Positions 9,236 through 17,662 of a stretch of 64,000 nt of DNA are shown here, in pieces. The DNA lies in contig NZ_OY762929.1 of the NCBI RefSeq assembly GCF_963666675.1, positions 1,550,001 through 1,614,000 of the forward strand. The letters run 5' to 3'. Every line of letters begins with the position of its first letter. Positions within the stretch are counted from its first letter, which is position 1. This DNA is from an uncultured Desulfobacter sp. Its GTDB lineage: Bacteria > Desulfobacterota > Desulfobacteria > Desulfobacterales > Desulfobacteraceae. The notes under the pieces are model-generated. The model saw only the letters and a list, made by a program, of their open reading frames with translations, did no database searches and was not told where the DNA came from. A program made the position numbers and the translations under genes.

Positions 9236-11008
9236 ATGATAGGGGCAAATCGAAACCCAAAAAATGGGGACACGACGTTTAGAGTTTGGGCACCCAATGC
9301 CGGACAAGTTGATGTTGTCGGCGACTTTAATGACTGGCAACCGAATTTAAATACGCTGTCGTCCACCGGCAACGGCTACTGGGAAGGAGAAATAAAAAAT
9401 TTAAATGCCGGTGATAAATACAAATACGTCCTTCATAATGAAAAGCCGAAGTTTAGAATTGATCCGGCCACAAGAGAAACACTGGATTCCAGGACCAACA
9501 ATGTTGACAATTATGGGATGATAACCACCATCGATACGTCATCTCACGATTTCAATACGCCGGATTTCAACGATTTAATCATCTATCAATGTCATGTCGG
9601 TTCATTGTGTGGCAGAAACGACAACATGCATCGTGACAACTGGACAAGCACTTTTGTGGACGTCGGGCAAAAGCTGCAGTATGTCAAAGACATGGGCTTT
9701 AACGTCATTGAATTTCTACCCGTGCAAGAATTCCAGGGGGACCGTTCATGGGGCTACAACCCTTCATTTTATTTTGCATTGGAGTCTGCTTTCGGCACGC
9801 CCCGTGAGTTAAAAGCGCTGGTAAAGCGCTGTCATGATATGGGATTGGCGGTCATATTTGATGTGGTATTTAATCATATCAGTAATGTCCACAGCTCCTT
9901 TTGGGAGTTTGATGACTGCAGGGAAGAACACAAAGGCATATACCTCTCGGATTTTAATACGCCCTGGGGACCTGCTCCGGCGTTCTGGAAACAAGAAGTC
10001 AAAGACTTTTTTTACGAAAATTTAAAAATGTATTTTGATGAATTTAACGCCGACGGCTTACGATTTGATGCAACGCGTTATTTTGAAAAAAATAAAGGAT
10101 GGGATAACGATGGGTGGCGGTTCATGCAATATCTGACGTACCGTTCAAAACAAGCGTATCCGTCAAAATACCTGATTGCAGAGCATATCGGGGATCATGA
10201 TTCCATTGTAAACTCCGCCGGTTTCCATGGGACATGGACAAAAACACCGTATGAGTGTGTCAAAGACGCGTTGAATAAAAATGATTCGGTAAACAATCTT
10301 AAAAAGGCCATCGGCACAAACCTGGGACACGGCCAAAACTACGCGTATTCATGGAATCTGATCAAGTATTTATTAGGCTCCCATGATGAATGCGGGGATA
10401 TGGACAACGGCGCCAAAAATCATCGTTATTATGTCGAATATTTCGGCGGACGGGAAAATTGGTATGCCAAGGCAAAAGCCCGGATGGCCTGGGCGTTGAA
10501 TGTCGCAGGCCAGGGAACCCCGATGATGTTTATGGGCAATGAATGCAACATGCACGGATACTGGCATGATGGAAAAGATACACATGGAGACCATCGTTTT
10601 GACTGGAACCTCACCGGGGACCTTACCGGGTTGGCAATGAGAAAACTGGTTTCACATGCAAACCGGGTCAGATGGGATCACCCGTCATTGCGATCAGGTA
10701 TGCTGCACGTTACCCATGAAGATCATGACAACCATATCATTGCATTTAAACGTTGGAATCATTCCGGCGATGTGATTCTCGTTGTTGTCAATGCCGGGGA
10801 CGCAAATTTTCAAAATCATTCCTATGGTGTCAAAACCGAACAAGCAGGGCTCTGGTCCCAGGTTCTATGCACACAAGACAAGGCGTATGGCGGATGGGAC
10901 GGGGCCGGAAATGCCTATCATGAGCCCTGGACCCAGGCCGATGGACACATCTATATAAATATCCCCAAATGGTCCGTACTTTTATTCAAATTGAAAGCCA
11001 TGGGTTGA
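9236..11008 (+). CDS. GH13 alpha-glucan enzyme (branching-enzyme-like)
   Basis: 590 residues. Layout is that of glycoside hydrolase family 13 with an N-terminal CBM48/E-set domain (~1-95, FRVWAPNAGQVDVVGDFNDW) and a TIM barrel (~115-480). Catalytic residues are in place: nucleophile in DGLRFDATR (~270-278), acid/base in LIAEH (~312), third carboxylate in LLGSHDE (~381). The closest resemblance is to 1,4-alpha-glucan branching enzymes and maltooligosyl-trehalose trehalohydrolases; length fits a short branching-type enzyme. No signal peptide, so cytoplasmic glycogen or maltodextrin metabolism is likely. No other glycogen gene is adjacent. GGAG lies ~14 bases before the ATG, longer than ideal, so the start could be off by a few codons. 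Confidence 0.85.
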   Translation: MIGANRNPKNGDTTFRVWAPNAGQVDVVGDFNDWQPNLNTLSSTGNGYWEGEIKNLNAGDKYKYVLHNEKPKFRIDPATRETLDSRTNNVDNYGMITTIDTSSHDFNTPDFNDLIIYQCHVGSLCGRNDNMHRDNWTSTFVDVGQKLQYVKDMGFNVIEFLPVQEFQGDRSWGYNPSFYFALESAFGTPRELKALVKRCHDMGLAVIFDVVFNHISNVHSSFWEFDDCREEHKGIYLSDFNTPWGPAPAFWKQEVKDFFYENLKMYFDEFNADGLRFDATRYFEKNKGWDNDGWRFMQYLTYRSKQAYPSKYLIAEHIGDHDSIVNSAGFHGTWTKTPYECVKDALNKNDSVNNLKKAIGTNLGHGQNYAYSWNLIKYLLGSHDECGDMDNGAKNHRYYVEYFGGRENWYAKAKARMAWALNVAGQGTPMMFMGNECNMHGYWHDGKDTHGDHRFDWNLTGDLTGLAMRKLVSHANRVRWDHPSLRSGMLHVTHEDHDNHIIAFKRWNHSGDVILVVVNAGDANFQNHSYGVKTEQAGLWSQVLCTQDKAYGGWDGAGNAYHEPWTQADGHIYINIPKWSVLLFKLKAMG

Positions 11009-11010
11009 AA

Positions 11011-12075
11011 TTAGTTTTTTTGAGTTGTGCGCATACCCTGTCCCGAAAGGATACGCTCAATGGTCGGGTCATCCAGATTCAGATCAAAGAAGCGCCGGTA
11101 AAACTGACGGACTTCGACGTTCAGGTCCAGATCGGTAAACAGATCCGGATAGGCGGTTTTTGCGGTCCATAAAATGGCAAGCGGCGTTTCAAGGCCGCCT
11201 GGGTGGCCCCATCTGGAAATGCCCACCGGGATGGTGAAGACCCGGCCTGTTTTTACGGCCTTTATGGGGGCCCATTGGGGATCGGATAGAATTTTTTTTG
11301 CGGTTTGATTCTCGTTGGCAATGATCATTTCAGGGTTCCACATGAGAATCTGTTCCATGCCGGCGAATCGTTTGTTTCTTTTTTTTTCAAGAAGGCCTTT
11401 GCCCACGGATACGTTGAGGATGTTGCAGGCCCCTGTCCAGTCGGCTTCAAGGGTGCCGGGGCCGTCGGTTCTGAACGGTTCGTTAATGGCGTGGTATACC
11501 GGTAGTTTATCCGCCTCTGGTATCCGATCGGTTTTTGCCTTTACCCGGGCAATGGCCTGTCTGTAGTAGCGGGTAAAGTCCGAGGCCTTTTGTTCTCTGT
11601 TCAGGATTCGCCCCATGGTTTCAATCACACCCATCTGGCTTTCCATATCTGAATAGGCGGCTGAGAAGTAGGGCAGGCCGAATTCTCTGAGTTTTTCAAC
11701 CTCCTGGTCAATGCCTGCGGTTTCAGGTTTTAGAAATACAATATCAGGCCGGGTTTTAATCAGGGACTCGATGTGGATGATGCCCCCGGCAGACGGCACC
11801 GGAAGAGATGAGAGCTGCGGAACGATTTTTCCCAGCAGCTTGTCTTTTTTCAGTCCCTTGACAATGGCCACCATGTCGTCACCCCGGCCCAGCATGGCCG
11901 TGACATGGCCTGTGAATGCATAGAGACAGGCGATTCGTTCAGGATACTGCGCTAAGGTTAAAGCATGGCCCTGGCCGTCGGTCTCGGTTACCACCGCCTG
12001 GGCTGATGCTGTGCCGGGAAAGGCCGGGCCCAGGACGATTAAGGCGATTAAAATGGGTATACATATTTTTTTCAT
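11011..12075 (-). CDS. Periplasmic binding protein of metal-complex ABC importer
   Basis: 354 residues with a clear signal peptide (cleavage after ...GTASA). The mature part has the two-lobe helical-backbone fold of the FepB/BtuF family (YPERIACLYAFTGHVTAMLG; LIKTRPDIVFLKPE; WNPEMIIANENQ; GGLETPLAILWTAK). It captures a metal complex, such as a ferric siderophore, cobalamin, haem or an oxyanion complex, in the periplasm and delivers it to the adjacent permease. Its start overlaps the stop of the ATPase gene by four bases, placing it last in a permease-ATPase-binding-protein operon. The ligand cannot be assigned from the sequence. Confidence 0.88.
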   Translation of the reverse strand: MKKICIPILIALIVLGPAFPGTASAQAVVTETDGQGHALTLAQYPERIACLYAFTGHVTAMLGRGDDMVAIVKGLKKDKLLGKIVPQLSSLPVPSAGGIIHIESLIKTRPDIVFLKPETAGIDQEVEKLREFGLPYFSAAYSDMESQMGVIETMGRILNREQKASDFTRYYRQAIARVKAKTDRIPEADKLPVYHAINEPFRTDGPGTLEADWTGACNILNVSVGKGLLEKKRNKRFAGMEQILMWNPEMIIANENQTAKKILSDPQWAPIKAVKTGRVFTIPVGISRWGHPGGLETPLAILWTAKTAYPDLFTDLDLNVEVRQFYRRFFDLNLDDPTIERILSGQGMRTTQKN

Positions 12076-12905
12076 GGGATGTCGTTTATGGTTTTAATGG
12101 GAATGATCTGTTTAATTTCGCCGTTGCCCTGGATCTGTTCGGTGACCACGGCCGCTTTCACCCCGAACACCCGGCTGATGTTTTCACAGGTTAATGCCTG
12201 GGAAGGTGTGCCTGCCTCCCGGATACGGCCCTGGTGCATGAAGCAGACCTTCACGGGGAGCCCTGCGTTTTCAAGGAAAAAGGCGTGGTTGGGAAAATGG
12301 GTGGCCATGATCAGGGTCAGCCCCCTGTCGCGGATCATCCGGACAATGGTTTCAAGGACCAGCAGTTCGTTTTTAAAGTCCAGGTGGGCCGTGGGCTCGT
12401 CCATGACGATGACCGGGGTCTCCTGGACCAGGGCCCGCAGGATCATGACCAGCTGGGTCTCCCCGCCGGAGAGCCGGGTATAGTTCCTGTCTTTGAGATG
12501 GAGAAGTCCCAGGCCCTCCAACAGCGCTTCGGCCTTTTTGCGGTCCCGGGCCGAAGGCGAGGAAAAAAGGGCGGTGTAGGGGGTGCGTCCCATGAGCAGA
12601 ACGTCCATGACCGTAAAGGAAAAGGAGCTGCTGTGGCGCTGGGGTACATAGGCGATATACCGGGCGGTCCGGGCTGCGGACATTTGGCTGATGGGCGTCC
12701 GGTCAATGATGATACTGCCCCTGTCCAGGACATTGATGCCCAGAAGGCAGTCCAGCAGCGTGGTTTTACCGCAGCCGTTGGGCCCCAGCAAGCACAGGGA
12801 TTCGCCCTGTGACACCGTAAGGTCAACCCGGTCGAACACCTGGGTGCCGGCGTGGGAAAAACCGGCGTCCCGGATCTGGATCAGCATTTCGGACATGGTT
12901 ACCAC
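12072..12905 (-). CDS. ABC transporter ATPase, FecE/BtuD type
   Basis: 277 residues. Energises import of the metal complex through the neighbouring permease. Walker A GPNGCGKTT, Q-loop region YVPQRHSS, signature LSGGE, Walker B VIVMDEPTAHLD and switch His in MATHFP are all present, so it should be active. Overlaps the permease gene upstream by 7 bases and the binding-protein gene downstream by 4 bases. The C-terminus extends past the ABC core with a short regulatory-looking tail. Confidence 0.92.
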   Translation of the reverse strand: MVTMSEMLIQIRDAGFSHAGTQVFDRVDLTVSQGESLCLLGPNGCGKTTLLDCLLGINVLDRGSIIIDRTPISQMSAARTARYIAYVPQRHSSSFSFTVMDVLLMGRTPYTALFSSPSARDRKKAEALLEGLGLLHLKDRNYTRLSGGETQLVMILRALVQETPVIVMDEPTAHLDFKNELLVLETIVRMIRDRGLTLIMATHFPNHAFFLENAGLPVKVCFMHQGRIREAGTPSQALTCENISRVFGVKAAVVTEQIQGNGEIKQIIPIKTINDIP

Positions 12906-13870
12906 CGCCTTCCTTTGGTCTGCTTGAGCAGGTATATGAAAAACGGGCCGCCCACCAGGGCGGTGAGGATGCCCAACGGCATTTCGCTTGTGGAGATCAG
13001 CCGGCTGACCGTATCCACGACGATCAGGAAGCAGGCTCCTATGCTGAATGCGGCCGGGATCAGTTCATTGTTGTTGTTGCCGGCTATAAGTCTGCCCATG
13101 TGGGGCACCACAAGTCCGATCCATCCGATGACGCCGGAGACGCAGACGGCGGCGGCCGTGGCCAGGGTGGCGCAGACGATGACAAACAGTCTGTTCCAGG
13201 TGAGGTTGAGCCCCAAAGCCCTTGCCTCCCTGTCCCCCATGGCCAGAACGTTGAGGCGCCAGCGGATCAGATAGAGCCCCAGACAGCCCAAACTCATGGG
13301 CAGTCCCGCGGCAAGGATAACCGGATACTGGGCCCGGGAGAGGCTGCCCATGAGCCAGAACACAATGGCCGGCAGTTCATCGTAGGGGTCTGCCACATAT
13401 TTTAAAAAGGATACCAGGGCCGAGAAGATCGAGCCCACAATCACCCCGCCCAGCACCAGGGTGACGGCCTGGCGGTCTGCCACAAACCGGCCGGTGACAA
13501 GGCTTAATCCCACGGCGGCAAGACCGAATCCAAAGGAACAGAGGTAGACCGGCACGCCCGAACCAAAAAGGATCAGGGCCAGGGCGGCACCGAACCCGGC
13601 ACCGGAACTGACCCCCAGCATGCCCGAACTGACCAGGGGATTTTTGAACAGCCCCTGGAAGGCGGCGCCGCTCACCGCCAGGCTTCCGCCCACCAGGGCC
13701 GCCAGGATGGCCCGGGGCAGCCGGACATGGACGATCAGGGAGTAGTGAATGTCGTTGACCTGGCCCTGGCCGGCCAGGGCCTTGATCAGCAGGACAATTT
13801 CCTGGATGTGGATGGGATACCGGCCCAACAGGACCGAGATCAAAATCAGAATCACAGGGGCCAGGGGCAA
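12899..13870 (-). CDS. FecCD-family permease of metal-complex ABC importer
   Basis: 323 residues of mostly membrane helices, with the FecCD-family GGSLAVSGAAFQGLFKNPL motif, the ALGLNLTWNR cytoplasmic loop and GVIGWIGLVVPHMGRL before the last helices. Forms the homodimeric channel with the ATPase and binding protein encoded downstream. The listed start is TTG at 13870; the frame is open upstream to ~13952 with no ATG/GTG, so the true start (perhaps a little upstream) is unsettled. First gene of the operon, divergent from the TonB receptor. Confidence 0.9.
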   Translation of the reverse strand: MPLAPVILILISVLLGRYPIHIQEIVLLIKALAGQGQVNDIHYSLIVHVRLPRAILAALVGGSLAVSGAAFQGLFKNPLVSSGMLGVSSGAGFGAALALILFGSGVPVYLCSFGFGLAAVGLSLVTGRFVADRQAVTLVLGGVIVGSIFSALVSFLKYVADPYDELPAIVFWLMGSLSRAQYPVILAAGLPMSLGCLGLYLIRWRLNVLAMGDREARALGLNLTWNRLFVIVCATLATAAAVCVSGVIGWIGLVVPHMGRLIAGNNNNELIPAAFSIGACFLIVVDTVSRLISTSEMPLGILTALVGGPFFIYLLKQTKGRRW

Positions 13871-14200
13871 GGCCTTAAATCCAAAGATCCGGGTTAAATT
13901 ATGGGACTGGGAAATGCTGATGGTTTGTCCTGAAGCTATCTTTAAATGTGTTTATGGGTTCTTTCTGGTTAGTATCAGAAAAATAAAATGCTGAAAAGAG
14001 GGCTTGTGCAAAACACAGGGATAATTGTTTGACAAAAACAAACGAATGTGGTTATTTCCCATGCAAATTCAACACTTAGTGGCCTGTGACCAATGTTTAA
14101 AAATCAGGGGGTCAAGACGTAATCCGCATTTTTATGCGGTTGCCGCCGATTTATCTGTTTTTTAACCGGCTGTCGGGTCACTAAATATTTTTAAGGAGAA
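13871..14200. other. Divergent intergenic region, permease / TonB receptor
   Basis: 330 bases carrying promoters for both directions. A strong plus-strand promoter is listed separately. A short hairpin CCGCAT/ATGCGG (14124-14129, 14134-14139) lies in the receptor 5' leader. I looked for a cobalamin riboswitch (a conserved GCCACTG-type B12 box) and saw none, nor a convincing Fur box. Confidence 0.5.
14029..14057 (+). promoter_or_regulatory. Sigma70-type promoter of the TonB receptor gene
   Basis: TTGACA at 14029-14034, 17-base spacer, then TTATTT at 14052-14057; a perfect -35 with a moderate -10 about 140 bases ahead of the receptor start. Confidence 0.55.
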
Positions 14201-16192
14201 GTGAATAAGAAGATGTGTGTTATGTTTAAAATGATTGCGCGGACCATTGCCGTGCTGATGGTGTGCTCGGCAATAAATGCGCTGGCAGGTGATACGCCTG
14301 ATCAGACTGCGGAATACGATCTGGGTGAGGTGGTGGTCACCGCCCCCGGGGATCAGGGGGTAGAATCCGTCGGGACCCTTCACGAGGTGACCGCCCGGCA
14401 GATTGAACTTCGCCATGCCGTCACCCTGGACAAGGCGCTTGAGCTGTTGCCCGGCCTGGATGTCCGGCGGGGTGCCCAGGGGATTCCCAGAATTAATATC
14501 AGGGGGATGCGGTCCCGCCATGTGGTGCTGCTGCTCAACGGGATACCCTTCAACTCCACCTATGACGGCCAGTTTGACCCGTCTTTGATTCCCACGGAGA
14601 ATATTGCAAGGATCAAGGTTTCCTATGGGAACCACTCTGTGCTTTACGGCCAGGGCGGCCTTGGCGGGGTGATCAACATCATCACCAAAAAGGGGACCAA
14701 AGGGGTCCGCGGGGGGCTGTCCGCCGATATTGACGAGCGGGGAAACTCCAACTTCAAAGGGGATGTTTCAGGTGGAAATGACCGGGTGGATTATTTTGTT
14801 TCCACCAGCCGCCAGGATTCCGACGGCTATAAGCTTTCGGACAGTTTTGACGCCACCTCGGAAGAGGACGGCGGTATCCGGGAGAACAGCGACTATTTTC
14901 GGGAGAATTTCTTTACCAATTTAGGGGTAACCGCGAGTGATTCCTTCAGGTTCGGTATTGTGGCAGGGGTAAGCAAGGCTGAGTTCGGACAGCCGCCCTC
15001 AACCATCAATGACAAATCAGACGACTATGCCAAAACGGCTAAATACGAGCGGGTGGAAGATTCTGACGGCCAGTTTGCCCAGCTCTCCATGGGATATGAT
15101 CCGGGCGGCCTGTTCAGCCTCAGGGCCTGGGGATACCTGAACGAGAGGGATGAAGATCTGGCCGGTTATGACGGCGATGATTATTCTGAGATCACCAACA
15201 AGAAAAGTTACAATAAGACCGATGAGACCGATGTCAGCGGTGCTACGGCCCAGGGCTTTTTAAAATTCGACACGCTGGGACAGCTGGGGTTTTCTCTGAA
15301 TGCCGAGAACAATTCTTATGACTCCAACGGTGCTTACGGTAATGGCAACGCCATCGCCGTTTCCCACTCCCTGTCCCTGTATTCGGCCGCCATGGAATAC
15401 GAGGCGACGTTTTTCGATCGCCTGGGCGTGGTGGCCGGCTACAGCCACCACTGGCAGGATAAAGACCAGGGGGACGACGATGACCAGGGGGCATGGCTTG
15501 CCGGACTGAGTTTTGATGTGACCCAAAATACACGGCTGAGAGCCTCTTATGCCCGAAAGATACGGTTTGCCTCCATCAAGAACCTGTACGATTCTGATGC
15601 CGGAAACGAGGATCTGGACACGGAGACCTCGGATAATTATGAGATCGGTGTCACCCAATTGCTGCCTTTTGGTATCATGGCCGATTTTGCTCTTTTTAAG
15701 AACGATGTCAAAGACTATATTCAAAAAGTTGAACAACCCAGTGGCGATGACCTTTATGAAAACTTTGACGAATACCGCTTTAAAGGGGCAGAACTTCTTT
15801 TGTCCAAACAGTTTGCAAAGGCGGGGGTAAGTTTAGGCTACTCCTATATGGATGCGGAGAACAAGTCCGAGGGTGCTACCCTTGAAGATCTGGAATACCG
15901 CCCGGTTCACAAATTTACACTGGAGGGGAATTACGCCTTTGATTTCGGATTGGTTGTTTATGCCGGCCTCATGCATCTGACAGACCAGGTCTATCATAAT
16001 AAAAATGGTGATGAGCAGAGGAATTTGGGGGATATAACCCTGGTGGATTTGAAACTTGAGCAGCGGGTTTACAAAGAGATCTGCTCCCTCTATGTGGGGG
16101 TGGACAATCTTTTTGATGAAGATTATGAGGAAAGTTACGGATTTCCCCAGGCGGGCCGGACGGCTTATGCCGGGATGAAAATTAGATTCTAA
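14201..16192 (+). CDS. TonB-dependent outer-membrane receptor
   Basis: 663 residues. Signal peptide (to ...AINALAG), then a TonB-box-like stretch (DLGEVVVTAPG), plug domain (~45-165, with IRGMRSRHVVLLLNGIP and LYGQGGLGGVINIITKKG) and a beta barrel ending in Phe (YAGMKIRF), the usual outer-membrane insertion signal. Imports a metal complex using the proton gradient through TonB. Divergent from the FecCD-type ABC importer, which would take the same ligand across the inner membrane. Starts with GTG very close to AAGGAG; in-frame ATG codons at 14213 and 14222 are alternatives. Ligand unknown; size fits BtuB/CirA-like receptors. Confidence 0.9.
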   Translation: MNKKMCVMFKMIARTIAVLMVCSAINALAGDTPDQTAEYDLGEVVVTAPGDQGVESVGTLHEVTARQIELRHAVTLDKALELLPGLDVRRGAQGIPRINIRGMRSRHVVLLLNGIPFNSTYDGQFDPSLIPTENIARIKVSYGNHSVLYGQGGLGGVINIITKKGTKGVRGGLSADIDERGNSNFKGDVSGGNDRVDYFVSTSRQDSDGYKLSDSFDATSEEDGGIRENSDYFRENFFTNLGVTASDSFRFGIVAGVSKAEFGQPPSTINDKSDDYAKTAKYERVEDSDGQFAQLSMGYDPGGLFSLRAWGYLNERDEDLAGYDGDDYSEITNKKSYNKTDETDVSGATAQGFLKFDTLGQLGFSLNAENNSYDSNGAYGNGNAIAVSHSLSLYSAAMEYEATFFDRLGVVAGYSHHWQDKDQGDDDDQGAWLAGLSFDVTQNTRLRASYARKIRFASIKNLYDSDAGNEDLDTETSDNYEIGVTQLLPFGIMADFALFKNDVKDYIQKVEQPSGDDLYENFDEYRFKGAELLLSKQFAKAGVSLGYSYMDAENKSEGATLEDLEYRPVHKFTLEGNYAFDFGLVVYAGLMHLTDQVYHNKNGDEQRNLGDITLVDLKLEQRVYKEICSLYVGVDNLFDEDYEESYGFPQAGRTAYAGMKIRF

Positions 16193-16217
16193 CGTCTCTT
16201 TCGCCTGACGAATACAA

Positions 16218-16255
16218 AACGCCCCCGGCATTCTTGTTGCCGGGGGCGTTTTTTT
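16218..16255. terminator. Rho-independent terminator
   Basis: AACGCCCCCGGCA (16218-16230) pairs with TGCCGGGGGCGTT (16238-16250) across a 7-base loop, followed by a T tract on the plus strand; A residues before it could serve the converging minus-strand gene as well. Confidence 0.93.
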
Positions 16256-16296
16256 ATTTGGAAGGAACGCTGTAAGAAAAATCCAACGGATATCTA

Positions 16297-17049
16297 TCAG
16301 TAACTTTTGGCTTCCTGTTTGGTGATGGTCCGAAGGGCTACGCCGGTCTGTTCGGCGGTCTCGTTTTCGGTGGTCGTTACCACCTGGTGAAATCCTATTC
16401 TGACCGTTTTGGTCTTTTCCGAACCGATGACCACCTTTTCCGACAGGGAGAGTTCCGATCCGTCCGAGCGCACCACCGTATCGATAAAGGGATAGGCACA
16501 CAAATCCGCCACACTGACAACATCACCGGGGTTGCCCAGGTTATACCAGCCCCTGTACCGTCCGTCATTGCCGCTCATGCGCAGGCCTGTTCCGGCAAGG
16601 GCGCCGATGATCCCGTCCCCGGTTCCGCCGTGCTCGGAGAGGTGAATGCCCACATGTTTGGCAAGGGCATAGGCGTCTTTCTTGGTGCAGACCGCCTGCT
16701 TTGCCCTGGCACCAAAGGCTGACAGCTGCCTTTGCTTCTCTTTATCCAACGGACCTGTGACACAAAGTCCCGGATCTGAACCGGGCTGGCAGCGGCTCTC
16801 AAGACAGGATACCAGGTAATCCATCAGGCGGGGTACAAGATTCTGGTTTTTAAGTTCAAGCTCAAAGCACATGGCTGAGTTGTGAGAGGTAAAGGGGATA
16901 TCTTCGTGGACAAAGAGCTGATGCCGGCTGATGGCCGAGCTTTCACCCATTCCAAGATCTTTAATTTCCCGGCATATTTCCTGGGCCAGCCAGCCTGTTC
17001 CTTTTGTGCCCGGCATATCTGTGTCATCCATACAGATCCAGTATCTCAT
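16297..17049 (-). CDS. TiaS-like protein (tRNA-Ile2 agmatinylcytidine synthetase family)
   Basis: 250 residues. Starts MRYWICMDDTDMPGTKGTGW, the nucleotide-binding DDTD signature of the TiaS/COG1571 family, with a second conserved GGTGDGIIGALAGTGLRMSG block near residue 145. Archaeal TiaS attaches agmatine to C34 of tRNA-Ile2 and has additional OB-fold and zinc-ribbon domains; this bacterial protein is much shorter and lacks them, so tRNA modification is unlikely to be its job and the substrate is unknown. Preceded by a strong AGGAGGAGG ribosome site and a structured leader with a putative attenuator. Its place beside the TonB/ABC system suggests a metal- or cofactor-related role, but that is inference. 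Confidence 0.7.
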   Translation of the reverse strand: MRYWICMDDTDMPGTKGTGWLAQEICREIKDLGMGESSAISRHQLFVHEDIPFTSHNSAMCFELELKNQNLVPRLMDYLVSCLESRCQPGSDPGLCVTGPLDKEKQRQLSAFGARAKQAVCTKKDAYALAKHVGIHLSEHGGTGDGIIGALAGTGLRMSGNDGRYRGWYNLGNPGDVVSVADLCAYPFIDTVVRSDGSELSLSEKVVIGSEKTKTVRIGFHQVVTTTENETAEQTGVALRTITKQEAKSY

Positions 17050-17074
17050 TTGTCCTCCTCCTTCGCATGCTTTT

Positions 17075-17198
17075 CAAAAAACGGCCACGGGCCGTCCTTG
17101 GTTTCTTGCTACTCAGGGGGGACCCGCAACAAAATATTAAAAATCTGAGTAAGCTACCCGGACTTTCCTGTAAAATACCGGTATGGCAACCGGAAAGT
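17075..17198 (-). promoter_or_regulatory. Structured leader with attenuator-like terminator, possible riboswitch
   Basis: Reading the minus strand towards the TiaS-like gene: stem ACTTTCC/GGAAAGT (17192-17198 with 17162-17168), with a competing CCGGT/ACCGG hairpin inside it; a 9-bp stem CTGAGTAGC with GCTTACTCAG (17108-17116, 17145-17154, one bulge); then ACGGCC-CGT-GGCCGT (17081-17095) followed by six T, a compact intrinsic terminator only ~26 bases before the start codon. This order is that of an aptamer plus expression platform. It does not match the cobalamin consensus as I know it; I considered the Moco motif but could not confirm it. Confidence 0.5.
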
Positions 17199-17662
17199 TG
17201 ATCTTATAGAAGAGAATAGAAGTTGTGTCAATTTTTATCTTTAATCGTTAATATAGGTATCGGAATGTTTGAAAAGGGTCTGATCTATAAATAGGAGCGC
17301 ATAGCCTTACACGAATGAACAAACTGCCGGATTTGGCCGCCATATCATCCAGGGTAACCGCATTTTTATATGAAAGAGCTCGATAAGTTATTGAGTTCTT
17401 TCAACCTTCGTTGTGGGCCGAAGCCAGGCAGATGATATGTCTGGCTCGGCCCATGGCCGTTATTTTGAAAGAGTCATCGGGCTCGCTATCGGGATCGAAA
17501 ATAATGGACATTCCGATCCCGATAGCGATGGCGCAGTTAAGATAACCGGCAAAATTATAAATGCCTTCACCCTGGCATATTATCCGGTCTGCCTTGACAT
17601 GGCCGGGCGCATGGCCTAAAAACTAAAAATATTTTAGATGAACGCTAACTCAAATAGGCAAT
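17199..17662. other. Intergenic region with inverted repeats
   Basis: No supported gene. A perfect 14-bp inverted repeat CGCTATCGGGATCG / CGATCCCGATAGCG (17484-17497, 17514-17527) with a 16-base loop lies in the middle, and a second imperfect hairpin GAAAGAGCTC / GAGTTCTTTC occurs near 17370-17402. A 68-codon open frame spans the first repeat but has no ribosome site or recognisable product. Confidence 0.5.

Noticed and set aside
17050..17205. Cobalamin riboswitch
   Set aside because: GGTTGCC and GGAAAGTCCGGG look superficially similar, but the conserved B12 box (GCCACTG) and CCCGC segment are not in the expected places.
17413..17619. 68-codon plus-strand frame
   Set aside because: It spans the inverted repeat CGCTATCGGGATCG and has no recognisable product or ribosome site.
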